NCBI RefSeq assembly: GCF_018327705.1
Contig: NZ_BNEM01000001.1
Location: 992,001 to 1,056,000 of the forward strand
DNA length: 64,000 nt
From: Catellatospora sp. TT07R-123
Lineage (GTDB): Bacteria > Actinomycetota > Actinomycetes > Mycobacteriales > Micromonosporaceae
Direction of reading: 5' to 3'
The position numbers were made by a program, and so were the translations under genes. The notes beneath the pieces were generated by a model. That model was not told the DNA's origin, did not search any database, and was given only the letters and a program-made list of their open reading frames with translations. How positions within the stretch are numbered: position 1 is the stretch's first letter; every line of letters starts with the position of its first letter. Positions 8,698-17,832 of this stretch are shown piece by piece.

Positions 8698-9921
8698 GTG
8701 AGCCGCTGGAGCAGGGCATGGACGGAGCTGCCGACCACCCAGGCCGGGGTGGAGCGCGCGTTCTCGTACTTCGTCGCCGGGGTCCGCCTGGGCACGATCG
8801 CGCAGATGGTCCCGGCCGCCCACCTCGGGATGGCGACGTCACCGCGCCCTGCCGCGTACACCGCGTGCTGGGCCGCAGCCGCGGTGGCGGCCGCACTGGT
8901 CAGCGCGATGACCCTGGTCCGCCGCCACCCGCCCGGCACGGCGGCCTCGGCCGCGGACTTCGCGCTGGCGTGCCTGCTGCTGGTGCTCGGGCCGCTGGTG
9001 CTGGTCGACGGGGAGCGCTTCGGCACCTGGGTCGCCTACCAGCCCGGCTACGCATTGTCGATCATCATCACGGCCGGCGGCGTCCGCAGCGTCGTCGTCT
9101 GGGCCGGCGGGCTGCTCGGCGTCATCGCCTGCTACGCCGTCTACCTGAGCGGGGACGTCGCCGCCCAGATGACCTGGACCGCAGTCGGCAACGTGCTCAC
9201 CTACATCGTGTACGCCCTGGTCACCCGCATGTTCTTCCGGTTCGCCCGCCGCATCGCCCACGCCGCCGACACCTCGCGGGCGCAGGCGGCCGAACTCGCC
9301 CGCCGCGAGGAGGAGCGGCGCGCCCAGGTGATGATGCACAACGGCGTCGCCCTGATGCGCCTGCTCACCGAGCCTGTTCCCGAGTCCTCCCGCTCCCGCC
9401 TGCTCGACCTGGCCGAGGTCGAACTGCGGCGGATGCGCTCCTACCTGCGCGGGCGGGCACCGGAGGCCGGCTCTCCGGCAGCCGGGGCGGCCGTGGCGCT
9501 CGCGGCGGAGCTCGGGCGGGCCTGCGACCGGTTCCCCGACCTGCACGTCGACGCGCTGCTCGACCTCGGCGCCGGCCTGGCCCTGCCCGCCGCGCAGGCC
9601 GACGCCGTCGTGCACGCGCTCGACAGCCTCCTGCTCAACGTGCGTTTGCACGCGCGGGCCACGGGCGTCGTGGTGCACCTCGACCACGACGACCACGGCG
9701 GCTGGGCGCTGACCGTACGCGACGACGGTGTCGGCTTCGACCCGGCCGCGGCCGAGCTCGGGGTCGGGCTGCGCGAGGTCGTCGTCGGCGAGCTGCGCCG
9801 CCACCTGCTCGACGTCGAGATCGAATCGGCGCCCGGCGCGGGGACCACGGTGACGATCTCGTCGCCGCACTCGCGCACGGCCGCCCCCGCCGAGCGCGAC
9901 GGCGCCCGGAGCGGCGGATGA
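8698..9921 (+). CDS. Membrane sensor histidine kinase, NarL-type partner
   Basis: GTG 8698 is preceded by GGGAGG at 8688-8693; ATG 8719 is an alternative, and upstream sequence is promoter of the divergent M23-like gene. The 407-residue protein has about five or six transmembrane helices in the first 190 residues, then a cytoplasmic helix with a candidate phosphoacceptor His in MMHNGV, and a C-terminal HATPase with a G1-like box DDGVGFDP and GTTV near the end. The His motif is unlike the usual LHD of HisKA_3 kinases, and the N box is weak. It overlaps the next gene by ATGA, so the response regulator is its probable partner. The signal is unknown. Confidence 0.82.
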   Translation: MSRWSRAWTELPTTQAGVERAFSYFVAGVRLGTIAQMVPAAHLGMATSPRPAAYTACWAAAAVAAALVSAMTLVRRHPPGTAASAADFALACLLLVLGPLVLVDGERFGTWVAYQPGYALSIIITAGGVRSVVVWAGGLLGVIACYAVYLSGDVAAQMTWTAVGNVLTYIVYALVTRMFFRFARRIAHAADTSRAQAAELARREEERRAQVMMHNGVALMRLLTEPVPESSRSRLLDLAEVELRRMRSYLRGRAPEAGSPAAGAAVALAAELGRACDRFPDLHVDALLDLGAGLALPAAQADAVVHALDSLLLNVRLHARATGVVVHLDHDDHGGWALTVRDDGVGFDPAAAELGVGLREVVVGELRRHLLDVEIESAPGAGTTVTISSPHSRTAAPAERDGARSGG

Positions 9922-10634
9922 GGCCCGCCGTCGCGGTGGTCGACGACGCATCGCTGATCCGCGACTCGCTGGGACTGCTCATGCCGGGACTGGACGTCGT
10001 CGCGGCGGTGCCGACGGTCGAGGAGCTGCTGCGGCGGCGACCCGAGGTCGAGGTCGTGCTGCTCGACCTGCATCTGGCCAACTCCGCGCAGCCCGAGGTC
10101 CGGCAGGGCATCGCCGCGATCCGGGCGCTGACCGCGTGCGGATACCGGATCTGCGTCTACAGCCAGGAGGAACGCCGCTTCGTCCTGGCCGCGTGCATCG
10201 CGGCCGGCGCGCGGGGCTTCGTGTCGAAGGCACTGCCCACCGGCCGGGCCGAGCAGCTGTTCCTGGAGGTCGCCGCCGGTGGCACGGTGGTGCCCCAACC
10301 GGTGGTCGGCATTCTGGAGGTGCTGGTCCGGCGCGACTGCATCACCGTGCTCAGCGCACGGCAGCGCCAGATCCTGCACGGCCGGGCCCGCGGGCTGAGC
10401 TACGCCCAGGTCGCCAAGCAGCTGTACGTCAGCGAGTCGACGCTGCGCGGGTACTGGCTGGACCTGACCCGGTCGCTGTCGGACTCGCTGCGCAGCCTCA
10501 CCCCCGCCGAGATCGAGCGTGCCCTGGGCCTCGCACCAGGCGATCTGCTCGACTTCTGGCCCGGGCAGACGGCCGAGGCGGCGGACTGGTGGCGGGTCGG
10601 CGCAGGCCGGACGGGTCCGCGCGGCCAGCCCTGA
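9918..10634 (+). CDS. LuxR/NarL-family response regulator
   Basis: ATG 9918 overlaps the kinase stop codon. The 238-residue protein has an N-terminal receiver domain (VVDDAS near residue 8, phosphoacceptor Asp in VVLLDLHLAN) and a C-terminal LuxR helix-turn-helix (LSARQRQIL, then YAQVAKQLYVSESTLRGYW). It differs from classic NarL regulators in that the receiver Lys region reads GFVSKALP and about 35 extra residues follow the HTH. Translational coupling to the kinase makes this a cognate pair. Targets cannot be read from the sequence. Confidence 0.87.
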   Translation: MRPAVAVVDDASLIRDSLGLLMPGLDVVAAVPTVEELLRRRPEVEVVLLDLHLANSAQPEVRQGIAAIRALTACGYRICVYSQEERRFVLAACIAAGARGFVSKALPTGRAEQLFLEVAAGGTVVPQPVVGILEVLVRRDCITVLSARQRQILHGRARGLSYAQVAKQLYVSESTLRGYWLDLTRSLSDSLRSLTPAEIERALGLAPGDLLDFWPGQTAEAADWWRVGAGRTGPRGQP

Positions 10635-10656
10635 CAGCCATGGATTACATCGTTGT

Positions 10657-10666
10657 ATATCGATAT
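10657..10666. promoter_or_regulatory. ATATCGATAT palindrome
   Basis: A perfect 10-bp AT-rich palindrome stands out in GC-rich surroundings, immediately before the first ATG of the small secreted protein. Its position fits an operator or promoter element. Sites of this look occur for PadR-like repressors in actinomycetes, but no PadR gene is seen nearby. Confidence 0.35.
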
Positions 10667-10667
10667 C

Positions 10668-11024
10668 ATGCTGGACATGACCTCATCTCGCACCCTGGCC
10701 CGGCTCGCCGCCGTCGCCCTGCTGGCCGCCGCCGGAATCGCACAGGCGTCACCCGCGCAGGCGGCGCCGGCCGTCGACGTGACCTGCGAATCGCTCGGCC
10801 ACTACGCGGTGCTCTGCGAGCGCACCATCACCGGCGGCACCGCCCCGTTCAAGACCCGCTGGTACTACAACGGCGCCTACTTCGCCTCCCAGGACGACAA
10901 GGCGTTCACGAGCTGGGGATGCTCTACGACCAGCGGCAACCAGTACAAGGCGGTGGTCGTCGACGCGCTCGGCGCGTCCGCCACCGACACCAGCGGCGCC
11001 GCCTGCCGCAGCGGCAATCCGTGA
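10668..11024 (+). CDS. Small secreted four-cysteine protein
   Basis: Candidate starts are ATG 10668 and ATG 10677; neither has a clear ribosome site, and an AT-rich palindrome lies just upstream. The product has 118 residues (from 10668): a Sec signal peptide (ARLAAVALLAAAGIAQ, likely cut near AQAAPA) and a mature part of about 80 residues with four cysteines, enough for two disulfides, plus the segment APFKTRWYYNG. The fold may be a small beta-sandwich. I do not recognise the family. It follows the response regulator by 33 bp and could share its transcript. Confidence 0.65.
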   Translation: MLDMTSSRTLARLAAVALLAAAGIAQASPAQAAPAVDVTCESLGHYAVLCERTITGGTAPFKTRWYYNGAYFASQDDKAFTSWGCSTTSGNQYKAVVVDALGASATDTSGAACRSGNP

Positions 11025-11215
11025 CCGCGGCCGCGGCGTAGCGCCGCCCAGGGTGCGGCCACGGCCGTCGGCACGGGTTGGAGATCGCTGCCTGCGGGCA
11101 GAAAGCGGCGCCGACGCGCGGGTTCCGACCGAGAACGCCGATCATCCGGCCCGGCCGGAACCCGCCTCACCAGGTCAACCCGCCTTCAGGCCGGGAGGGC
11201 TCGTCGCCGGCGGCG

Positions 11216-11701
11216 TCAGAAGAGCAGCTGCCACTGCGCGTTCAGCGGGACGCAGCTGCCCTGGATCAGTGCGGTGCCGGGGTCCTTGCTCGGCCGGGTC
11301 AGGCACTTGCCGCTGGCCACGTTGGTGAACCGGAAGGTGTTGCCCGATCCGCCGCCGTTCCACTGCTGGGCGGTTCCGCCGTTGCAGGTCAGCTGCTGCA
11401 CCGGCGATCCGGTCACGGTGCCGACCCCGGCCAGGCACTTGCCGGTGCCGAAGCTGCTGATCCGGTACTTGCCGGTCGCGATCTCGGTGACGTTCCACAG
11501 CTGGGTGCCCAGGTCGACGCAGATCTCTTGGGTGGCGGCGGCACCCTCGGTGGCGTCAGGCACCGCGACGCAGGTGCCGGACAGGTGGCTCTCGATGAAG
11601 ACGGCGGACCAGGAGTCGGCGTGCGCGGGAGCGGCCGGCAGCGCCGTCGCGGACAGGGCGACCAGGGCCGCCAGCAGGACTTGCGGGACGCGGCGAATCA
11701 T
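11216..11701 (-). CDS. Secreted RICIN-type beta-trefoil lectin
   Basis: ATG 11701 has GGAGG a few bases upstream; the longer frame has no support. The 161-residue protein consists of a signal peptide ending near APAHA and a single beta-trefoil RICIN domain. Three QxW-type motifs (TQLWNV, AQQWNG, NAQWQL) and paired cysteines mark the three subdomains. Such modules bind galactose-, xylose- or other glycan-containing polymers. No catalytic domain is attached, so it is probably a stand-alone secreted lectin. It is monocistronic, with its own promoter candidate about 35-60 bp upstream. Confidence 0.87.
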   Translation of the reverse strand: MIRRVPQVLLAALVALSATALPAAPAHADSWSAVFIESHLSGTCVAVPDATEGAAATQEICVDLGTQLWNVTEIATGKYRISSFGTGKCLAGVGTVTGSPVQQLTCNGGTAQQWNGGGSGNTFRFTNVASGKCLTRPSKDPGTALIQGSCVPLNAQWQLLF

Positions 11702-11734
11702 GTGGACCTCCAGCTCAGGATCGAATAGGTCAGG

Positions 11735-11763
11735 ATCATAGATCGAGAACACTCAATTCGACA
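11735..11763 (-). promoter_or_regulatory. Candidate promoter of the RICIN lectin gene
   Basis: On the minus strand, TATGAT at 11740-11735 lies 17 bp after TGTCGA at 11763-11758. The -10 box is good and the -35 box poor. The distance to the ATG at 11701 leaves a short leader. Confidence 0.35.
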
Positions 11764-11874
11764 GAGGTGGATGCCGTTCGCGTCGGCGAGCTGACAGCAC
11801 CGACCCGCGCAGCCCCCGCGAGCGGGCGCTTCATGCGGGCGATCGTCGCCGCTCGCCGCAACCCGGCGGACGGC

Positions 11875-12555
11875 TCACGCACCGGGGCTGATCAGGCCGC
11901 TCTCGTACGCGAAGATCACCGCCTGGACCCGGTCGCGCAGTTGCAGCTTGGCCAGGATCCGGGCCACGTGCGTCTTCACCGTCGCCTCACCGAGTTGCAG
12001 CTGCGCGGCCAGTTCCGCGTTGGACAGGCCCCGGGCCAGCAGCACCAGCACTTCGCGTTCGCGGGCGGTCAGGCTCGGCAGCGCGCCGTAGTCCTCCCGC
12101 GCCTCGGACCGGGTGACGGCGAACCGGTCCACCAGCCGCCGGGTGATCGACGGCGCGAGCAGCGCGTCGCCGTCGCGGACCAGCCGCACCGCGTGCACCA
12201 GATGGTCGGGTGTCACGTCCTTGAGCAGGAAGCCGCTGGCCCCGGCACGCAGGGCCGCGTAGACGTACTCGTCGAGGTCGAACGTGGTCAGGATGATCAC
12301 CCGGGTCGGTTCGCCCGCGGTGGTGCTCGCCCCGGACGCCAGCAGGCGGCGGGTCGCCTCCAGCCCGTCCATGCCCGGCATGCGGATGTCCATCAGCACC
12401 ACGTCCGGCCGCAGCCGCCGCACCGCGGCAAGGGCGGCCTCGCCGTCGCCCGCCTCCCCCACCACGTCGATGCCCGCCGCGGCGAGGATCATCGTGAAAC
12501 CGCTGCGGACCAGGGCCTGGTCGTCGGCGACCAGCACCCGCAACTGCCCGCTCAT
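11875..12555 (-). CDS. NarL/FixJ response regulator
   Basis: A 226-residue two-domain regulator. The receiver has the acidic pair VADDQ, the phosphoacceptor Asp in VVLMDIRMPGMDG and the conserved Lys in FLLKD. The C-terminal LuxR HTH reads LTAREREVLVLLARGLSNAELAAQL. The start codon overlaps the stop of the upstream kinase gene by four bases, so the two are co-translated. The ABC exporter genes lie just beyond the kinase in the opposite direction, the usual arrangement for a two-component system that controls a MacB-like exporter. Control of those genes is inference. Confidence 0.93.
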   Translation of the reverse strand: MSGQLRVLVADDQALVRSGFTMILAAAGIDVVGEAGDGEAALAAVRRLRPDVVLMDIRMPGMDGLEATRRLLASGASTTAGEPTRVIILTTFDLDEYVYAALRAGASGFLLKDVTPDHLVHAVRLVRDGDALLAPSITRRLVDRFAVTRSEAREDYGALPSLTAREREVLVLLARGLSNAELAAQLQLGEATVKTHVARILAKLQLRDRVQAVIFAYESGLISPGA

Positions 12556-13931
12556 GACGCCGCCGCCGGAATGCGCGCGGTCAGCCGGAAGCCGCCACCG
12601 GGTACGGCCGCAGCCTGCAACGTGCCGTCGTGCAGCCGCAGCCGCTCCCGCAGGCCCAGCAGCCCGCGCCCGGCACCCGGCCCGCCCGGTTCACCGGTCG
12701 GCGTCTGGTTGCTGACCTCCACCAGCAGCTCGTCGCCGTCCCGGCGGATGTCCACCGCCGTGGGCGCGCCGGGGGCGTGGCGCAGCGCGTTGGTCAGCCC
12801 CTCCTGCACGACCCGGTACGCCGTCAGGTCGACTCCCTCCGGGACGTCGGTGCCGTCACGGTGCAGGGTCACCGGCTGGCCCGCGGCACGTACCGCGTCG
12901 ACCAGGACGTGCAGCTCGCGCAGGCCGGGCTGCGGGTGCAACCGGTCGTCGACGGGCGCCATCAGCCCCAGCAGGTGACGCAGCTCGGCCATCGCGGCCC
13001 GGCCGCTGTCCTCGATCGCGCTGAGCGCACCGGCGGCCAGGTCCGGCCGCCGGTCGATGACCTTGCCCGCCGCACCCGCCTGCACCACCATGACGCTGAC
13101 ATGGTGGCTGACCACGTCGTGCAGCTCGCGGGCGATCCGGGCCCGTTCCTCGGCCACCGCCGCCCGCGCGGTGGCCGCCTGCTCCTGCTCCAGCGCGACG
13201 GCGCGGCGGGCCGCGGCGTCGGCGCGTTCCCGGGCGCTGCGCAGGGCGGCGGCGAACAGCCCGGCGGGCAGCAGCACCGCGAACGGGCTGGCCCAGCCTG
13301 GCATCTGCGGGATCGACTGGGCGAACAGCGTCGCGGAGACCACCGCCCCGACCGTCAGCAGCGCGGCTGCCCGCAGCACGCTGCGGCCGTACGCCACCGC
13401 GGAGTACGCGCAGATCAGCACCGCCAGAAACCCGGGCCACAGCAGGCCGTCCTGGATGACGAACACCGCGCCGGCCGCGACCGCGAAGCCCGCCAGCGGC
13501 CAGCGGCGGCGCACCGCCACCGCCGCCCCGGCGATGACGTTGACCAGCAGCATGCCGTCGTCGGTCCCGCCGTCCTCCTCGTGCCGGACGAACTCGGGGG
13601 GCACCACCGCCGCCCGTCCGACCTCAGCGGTCTCCGGCGCCTCAGGAGACTCAGGTGCCTCGGGCGACTCAGGTGCCTCAGGCGTCTCGGGGGTCTGAGG
13701 CAGTTGAGGCAGTTGTGGCGCCTCGGGCCGTTTCTCCTGCTCCCCTGCCGCCGCCCGGCTGATACCGGGGAAGTCCAGGTGCACCGGGGCGGGCGCGTCA
13801 CCGGGACCGGCACCGACGACGGCCGCCCAGGCGATCCCGGCCACGACGAGCACCGCCGCCAGGGCAAGGTCGGCCCGCGGCACTCCCAGGCGGTCGGACA
13901 GGCGGCGCAGCGTCGTCGGCACGCCTGACAT
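12552..13931 (-). CDS. Sensor histidine kinase (HisKA_3 type)
   Basis: A 459-residue membrane kinase. A first transmembrane helix lies at about 20-40. Next comes an unusual linker (about 63-100) of proline/glutamate repeats (PEAPESPEAPE), then four to five further helices to about 220, a coiled linker, the dimerisation-phosphoacceptor segment RIARELHDVVSHHVSVMV near 268-285, and a HATPase with GRGLLGLRERL. It phosphorylates the regulator encoded by the overlapping downstream gene. The Pro/Glu linker probably lies outside the membrane and is low-complexity at the DNA level. It is divergent from the ABC transporter genes, with about 170 bp between the starts, which probably contains promoters for both. 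Confidence 0.92.
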   Translation of the reverse strand: MSGVPTTLRRLSDRLGVPRADLALAAVLVVAGIAWAAVVGAGPGDAPAPVHLDFPGISRAAAGEQEKRPEAPQLPQLPQTPETPEAPESPEAPESPEAPETAEVGRAAVVPPEFVRHEEDGGTDDGMLLVNVIAGAAVAVRRRWPLAGFAVAAGAVFVIQDGLLWPGFLAVLICAYSAVAYGRSVLRAAALLTVGAVVSATLFAQSIPQMPGWASPFAVLLPAGLFAAALRSARERADAAARRAVALEQEQAATARAAVAEERARIARELHDVVSHHVSVMVVQAGAAGKVIDRRPDLAAGALSAIEDSGRAAMAELRHLLGLMAPVDDRLHPQPGLRELHVLVDAVRAAGQPVTLHRDGTDVPEGVDLTAYRVVQEGLTNALRHAPGAPTAVDIRRDGDELLVEVSNQTPTGEPGGPGAGRGLLGLRERLRLHDGTLQAAAVPGGGFRLTARIPAAAS

Positions 13932-14098
13932 TGTGCCCAGGTCAGCCGGTGGGGGCGTCCACCGTGATGACTACCCGCCTCATCATCGTGACGGATGCCA
14001 CCGGCCCGCGATCAGCCCCGCGCCGGACGCGCCGACCCGACGCCGCTTCCTACCGTCGCCAGGTCCGGCAAACCGACCTTGGCAAAGGGGCGACACCC

Positions 14099-14779
14099 AT
14101 GACCGAACTGATCCGCCTGCGCGACGTCGCGAAAGCGTACGAGGCAGCCGGGCCACCGGCCCTGACGGGCGTGGACCTGACGGTGCGGGCCGGGGAGGCC
14201 GTCGCCGTGATGGGCCCGTCGGGCAGCGGCAAGTCCACCCTGCTCAACGTCATCGCGGGTCTGGACCGGCCCACGGGCGGCAGCGTCGAGGTCGCGGGCG
14301 TGCGCGTCGACAAGCTGTCGGAGACCGCGCTGGCCCGCTTCCGCAGCGCCAACATCGGCATCATCTTCCAGTTCTTCCACCTGCTGGACGAGATGACCGT
14401 ACGCGACAACGTGCTGCTGCCCGCCCGCCTGGCCGGCCTGCGCACCGCCGCGGCCCGACGCCGCGCGGACGAGCTGCTGGACCGGCTCGGCATCGCGGGC
14501 AAGTGCGACGACTACCCGGCCCGCCTGTCCGGCGGCCAGCGCCAGCGCGTGGCCATCGCCCGCGCGCTCATGAACCGCCCGCAACTCCTGCTGGCCGACG
14601 AACCCACCGGCGCCGTCGACCAGGAGGCGGCCGCGGGCGTGCGCGACCTGCTGCACGAGCTGTCCGCCGACGGCCTGACCCTGCTGCTGGTCACCCACGA
14701 CCCGCAGCTGGCGGGTGCGGCAGGCCGACGCCTCATCACCATGCGTGACGGCCGCGCCACCGAGGCGGTGCCCGCGTGA
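14099..14779 (+). CDS. ABC transporter ATP-binding protein (MacB/LolD type)
   Basis: ATG 14099 follows AAAGGGG. The 226-residue ATPase has Walker A GPSGSGKST (about 42-50), Q-loop FQFFHLL, signature LSGGQRQR, Walker B LLLADEPTGA and the H-loop VTHD. Its length and the LolD-like residues place it with ATPases that drive FtsX-fold permeases by mechanotransmission instead of transporting through a channel. The permease is encoded directly downstream with a four-base GTGA overlap. Candidate substrates are antimicrobial peptides or lipoproteins; the sequence does not decide. Confidence 0.94.
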   Translation: MTELIRLRDVAKAYEAAGPPALTGVDLTVRAGEAVAVMGPSGSGKSTLLNVIAGLDRPTGGSVEVAGVRVDKLSETALARFRSANIGIIFQFFHLLDEMTVRDNVLLPARLAGLRTAAARRRADELLDRLGIAGKCDDYPARLSGGQRQRVAIARALMNRPQLLLADEPTGAVDQEAAAGVRDLLHELSADGLTLLLVTHDPQLAGAAGRRLITMRDGRATEAVPA

Positions 14780-17115
14780 GCGCCGGCGCCGTCCTGGCCG
14801 CCGCCCGCGCCGCAGTCGCGCGCCGCCGCCTCCAGACCATGATCGTCGGTATCGTCGTGCTGCTGTCGGCCGCCACCGCCGTCCTCGGCATCGGCCTGCT
14901 GGTCGCCTCGCACGGCCCGTTCGACACCGCCTTCGCCGACGCGTCCGGCTCCCACGTCACCGCCACCGTCTCCGCCGACGTGCCCGCCGACCAGCTCGCC
15001 GCGACCGCGGCGGCCCCCGGGGTCGCCGCCGCAGCGGGCCCGTTCGACCAGACCACGGCCGCCGTCTCCGGCGTGCTCGGGCCGCCCGGCCTCAAATACG
15101 CGATCGTGGGACGCGACCAGCGGGCCGGGTCCGTCGACCGGCTCACCCTCAGCAGCGGCGCCTGGCTGACCGGCCCCGGTCAGATCGTGCTCACCGACCG
15201 CGTCGCCGGACCGCGTGCCGCGATCGGCGACTCGGTGACGGTGAACCAGGTGCCGCTGCGCATCGTCGGCATCGCCGCGTCCGTCACCGGCACCGCCGAC
15301 GCCTGGGTGTGGCCCACCCAGACCGACGTCCTGACCGGCCCCGACACCACCCGGCAGATGCTCTACCGCTTCACCGGCCCCGGCGACGACGCCGCACTGC
15401 GCACCGCCCTGGCCACCGCGACCGCCGCCCTGCCCGCGGGCGCCGTCACCGGCGCCACCACGTACGTGACCGTCCGGCAGGCCCTCAACCGGTCCATCTC
15501 CGCGATCGCGCCGTTCGTGATCGCGTTCGCGATCCTCGGCATCGTGCTGTCCGCCCTGATCACCGTCAACGTGATCAACGGCGCCGTCGTGTCGGGCTTC
15601 CGCACCATCGGCATCCTCAAGACCCTCGGCTTCACCCCCGGCCAGGTCCTCGCCGTCTACCTCATCCAGGTCCTCGCCCCCGCGGTGGTCGGCGCGGTCC
15701 TCGGCGCCGCGCTCGGCGCGGGCCTGGCGATCCCGCTGCTCGCGCAGACCGACGACGCGTACCACCTGCCCGGCGGCGGTGCGGGCGTCCCGCTCTGGGT
15801 CCTCGGCGTCGTCCTGGTCGCCATGCCGGTGCTGGTCGCGCTCGCCGCCGCCGGACCGGCGCTGCGGGCCGGGCGGCTGGCCGCCAACCAGGCGATCAGC
15901 GTGGGCCGCGCACCCCGCACCGGCCGGGGCTTCCGCGCCCGGCGGGCGCTGACCGCCTCCCGGCTGCCCCGCCCGGTCGCGCTCGGCCTCGGCATGCCGC
16001 TGGCCCGGCCCTCCCGAGCGGTGGCCACCCTGGTCGCACTGCTGCTCGGCGCGGTGACGCTGGTGTTCTCCGCCGGCCTGTCCGCGTCGATGACCGAGGT
16101 GAACACCGCCTTCACCCGCATCGACGCCGTCCCCGTGACGGTGCACGCCATGGTGCCCGGCGGCTTCGGCCCCGAGATGCGCAGGCCTGGCACCGAGGCG
16201 ATCGCACCGCCCGAGCCGGCCGCCGTCGCGGCCGCGGTCGCCGCGACGTCCGGGACCGCGCACTCGTCGCTGCTGCGCGAGGGCGACATCCGGGTCGCGG
16301 GCATCGGACAGGAGGTCACCCTGCTCGGGTACACCGGCGACGCGAGCTGGACCGGATACCGCCTCGCCGCCGGGCGCTGGTACACCGGCACCGGCGAGGT
16401 CATGGTCTCGTCGTACTTCCTGCGCCAGACCGGGCACGCGGTCGGCGACCGGCTCACCCTGGCCGGCGGGCACCAGGTCACCATCACCGGCGAGTTCATC
16501 AACGGCAGCGACCGGTACACGATGATCGGCGACACGTCGCTGGTCACCGAACCGCGCGCGGCCCACGTCGAGGTCGGGCTCGCCCCCGGCACCGACTCCG
16601 CACAGTACACCCAGGCGCTCCAGGCGAAGTTCCCCGAGGACACCTCCGGGGTGTACGTCGAGGACAACCTCGCCGGCGAGGGCGGTGAGACCATCACCGT
16701 GATCAAGGCGCTGATCGCGACGCTGACCCTGCTGCTCGGCGTCGTCGCCGCCCTCGGGGTGCTCAACACCGTCGTGCTCACGACCCGCGAGCGCATCCAC
16801 GAGATCGGGGTGCTCAAGTCGCTGGGCATGACGCCCCGCCAGACCCGGACCATGGTGATCACCTCCATGGTCGGGCTGGGACTGGTCGCCGGAGTCGTCG
16901 CCGTGCCCCTGGGCATCGCCCTGCACCACGCCGTACTGCCGATCATGGGCGAGGCGGCGTCGACGGCGCTGCCGCAGTCCGCGATGGACGTCTACCAGCC
17001 CGGCCAGCTGCTGCTGCTCGGCGGCGCCGGAATCCTGCTCGCGGTGATCGGCGCGCTGCTGCCCGCCGGTTGGGCGGCGCGCACCCGCGTGGCCACGGCG
17101 CTGCGGGCCGAGTGA
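14776..17115 (+). CDS. ABC transporter permease, FtsX family (duplicated)
   Basis: GTG 14776 overlaps the ATPase stop. The 779-residue protein has two FtsX units. The first has an N-terminal helix at about 20-43, a periplasm-side domain of about 190 residues and three helices between about 245 and 365. The second begins with a helix near 415, has another extracellular domain and ends with three helices (about 640-770). Both units carry the GxLKxLGxTP coupling motif (ILKTLGFTPGQ and VLKSLGMTPRQ) that contacts the ATPase. This is the typical actinobacterial exporter permease with eight helices. A strong hairpin terminator follows 6 bp after the stop. Confidence 0.93.
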   Translation: MSAGAVLAAARAAVARRRLQTMIVGIVVLLSAATAVLGIGLLVASHGPFDTAFADASGSHVTATVSADVPADQLAATAAAPGVAAAAGPFDQTTAAVSGVLGPPGLKYAIVGRDQRAGSVDRLTLSSGAWLTGPGQIVLTDRVAGPRAAIGDSVTVNQVPLRIVGIAASVTGTADAWVWPTQTDVLTGPDTTRQMLYRFTGPGDDAALRTALATATAALPAGAVTGATTYVTVRQALNRSISAIAPFVIAFAILGIVLSALITVNVINGAVVSGFRTIGILKTLGFTPGQVLAVYLIQVLAPAVVGAVLGAALGAGLAIPLLAQTDDAYHLPGGGAGVPLWVLGVVLVAMPVLVALAAAGPALRAGRLAANQAISVGRAPRTGRGFRARRALTASRLPRPVALGLGMPLARPSRAVATLVALLLGAVTLVFSAGLSASMTEVNTAFTRIDAVPVTVHAMVPGGFGPEMRRPGTEAIAPPEPAAVAAAVAATSGTAHSSLLREGDIRVAGIGQEVTLLGYTGDASWTGYRLAAGRWYTGTGEVMVSSYFLRQTGHAVGDRLTLAGGHQVTITGEFINGSDRYTMIGDTSLVTEPRAAHVEVGLAPGTDSAQYTQALQAKFPEDTSGVYVEDNLAGEGGETITVIKALIATLTLLLGVVAALGVLNTVVLTTRERIHEIGVLKSLGMTPRQTRTMVITSMVGLGLVAGVVAVPLGIALHHAVLPIMGEAASTALPQSAMDVYQPGQLLLLGGAGILLAVIGALLPAGWAARTRVATALRAE

Positions 17116-17121
17116 TCGGGA

Positions 17122-17152
17122 GACGGGGCGGACGCCACGCGTCCGCCCCGTC
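17122..17152. terminator. Perfect 14-bp hairpin, bidirectional terminator
   Basis: Arms GACGGGGCGGACGC and GCGTCCGCCCCGTC pair perfectly around a CAC loop, between two convergent genes. There is no U-tract, as is common in actinobacteria. Confidence 0.85.
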
Positions 17153-17168
17153 CCGTCGATGGTGATGT

Positions 17169-17738
17169 CTAGGTCGCCGGCACGGCCGCGGGGCGGGGGC
17201 GGCGGGCCAGCGGCAGCAGGGCCAGGAGGAAGAGCGCCCCGGCGACCGGGATCAGGTCGAGCGTGAAGGGCACCATGACCACCCCGGCCACGATGAGCAC
17301 CGGGCTCCACCAGGGAAGTCGCCGAGTCGCCGCGAGCGTCACCGCGAGGACGATCAGGCCGAGGAAGAACAGCTGCGGCACGACGCTGTAGACCAGCGGC
17401 TCGACGCCCGGCAGGGCGCTGAACTCGTGTTGCAGGTGCTTGAGGTCGGCACGGTCGGCGGCCATGGCCGCCTCGACCATGTCCACCGCGAACTGCACCA
17501 TCGAGGCGGCCAGGCCGAGCAGCGTGATCCCGCCGACGAGCGCGCGGCCGGCCCGGTTGCGGATCATCCGGGCCATCGCCAGCACGACCGGGATGAACGC
17601 GATCATGCCGAGCAGCCCGGCCAGGTGGGCGAGCTGCCAGTCCGCGCCGGGACCGTAGACGCCGTCGCTCTGCCCGGCGAGCCGGATGAGGCCGTACAGG
17701 ATCAGCAGGGCGGGGCCGGCGATGAACGCGAATCTCAT
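17169..17738 (-). CDS. Small integral membrane protein
   Basis: ATG 17738 is chosen because AGGA lies 8 bases upstream; the longer frame starts from weak codons without ribosome sites. The 189-residue product has about six transmembrane helices, with a polar loop between helices three and four (ADRADLKHLQHEF). It has no motif I can name and no catalytic residues I can point to. It stands alone between a terminator hairpin and the DUF305-like lipoprotein gene. Confidence 0.75.
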   Translation of the reverse strand: MRFAFIAGPALLILYGLIRLAGQSDGVYGPGADWQLAHLAGLLGMIAFIPVVLAMARMIRNRAGRALVGGITLLGLAASMVQFAVDMVEAAMAADRADLKHLQHEFSALPGVEPLVYSVVPQLFFLGLIVLAVTLAATRRLPWWSPVLIVAGVVMVPFTLDLIPVAGALFLLALLPLARRPRPAAVPAT

Positions 17739-17832
17739 GTAGATCATCCTGGCGGGCGCCGGACCCCAGAATCCTCCGGCGCGCTCCCCCATTAACCCCC
17801 AGACCAGGTCCCTGAGCCGGCTCAGGGGCGGG

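Noticed and set aside
14512-17310. A 932-residue frame opposite the FtsX-type permease
   Set aside because: It is an antisense shadow with Gly/Asp-rich low-complexity sequence and no start or ribosome site; the permease on the other strand has clear family motifs.
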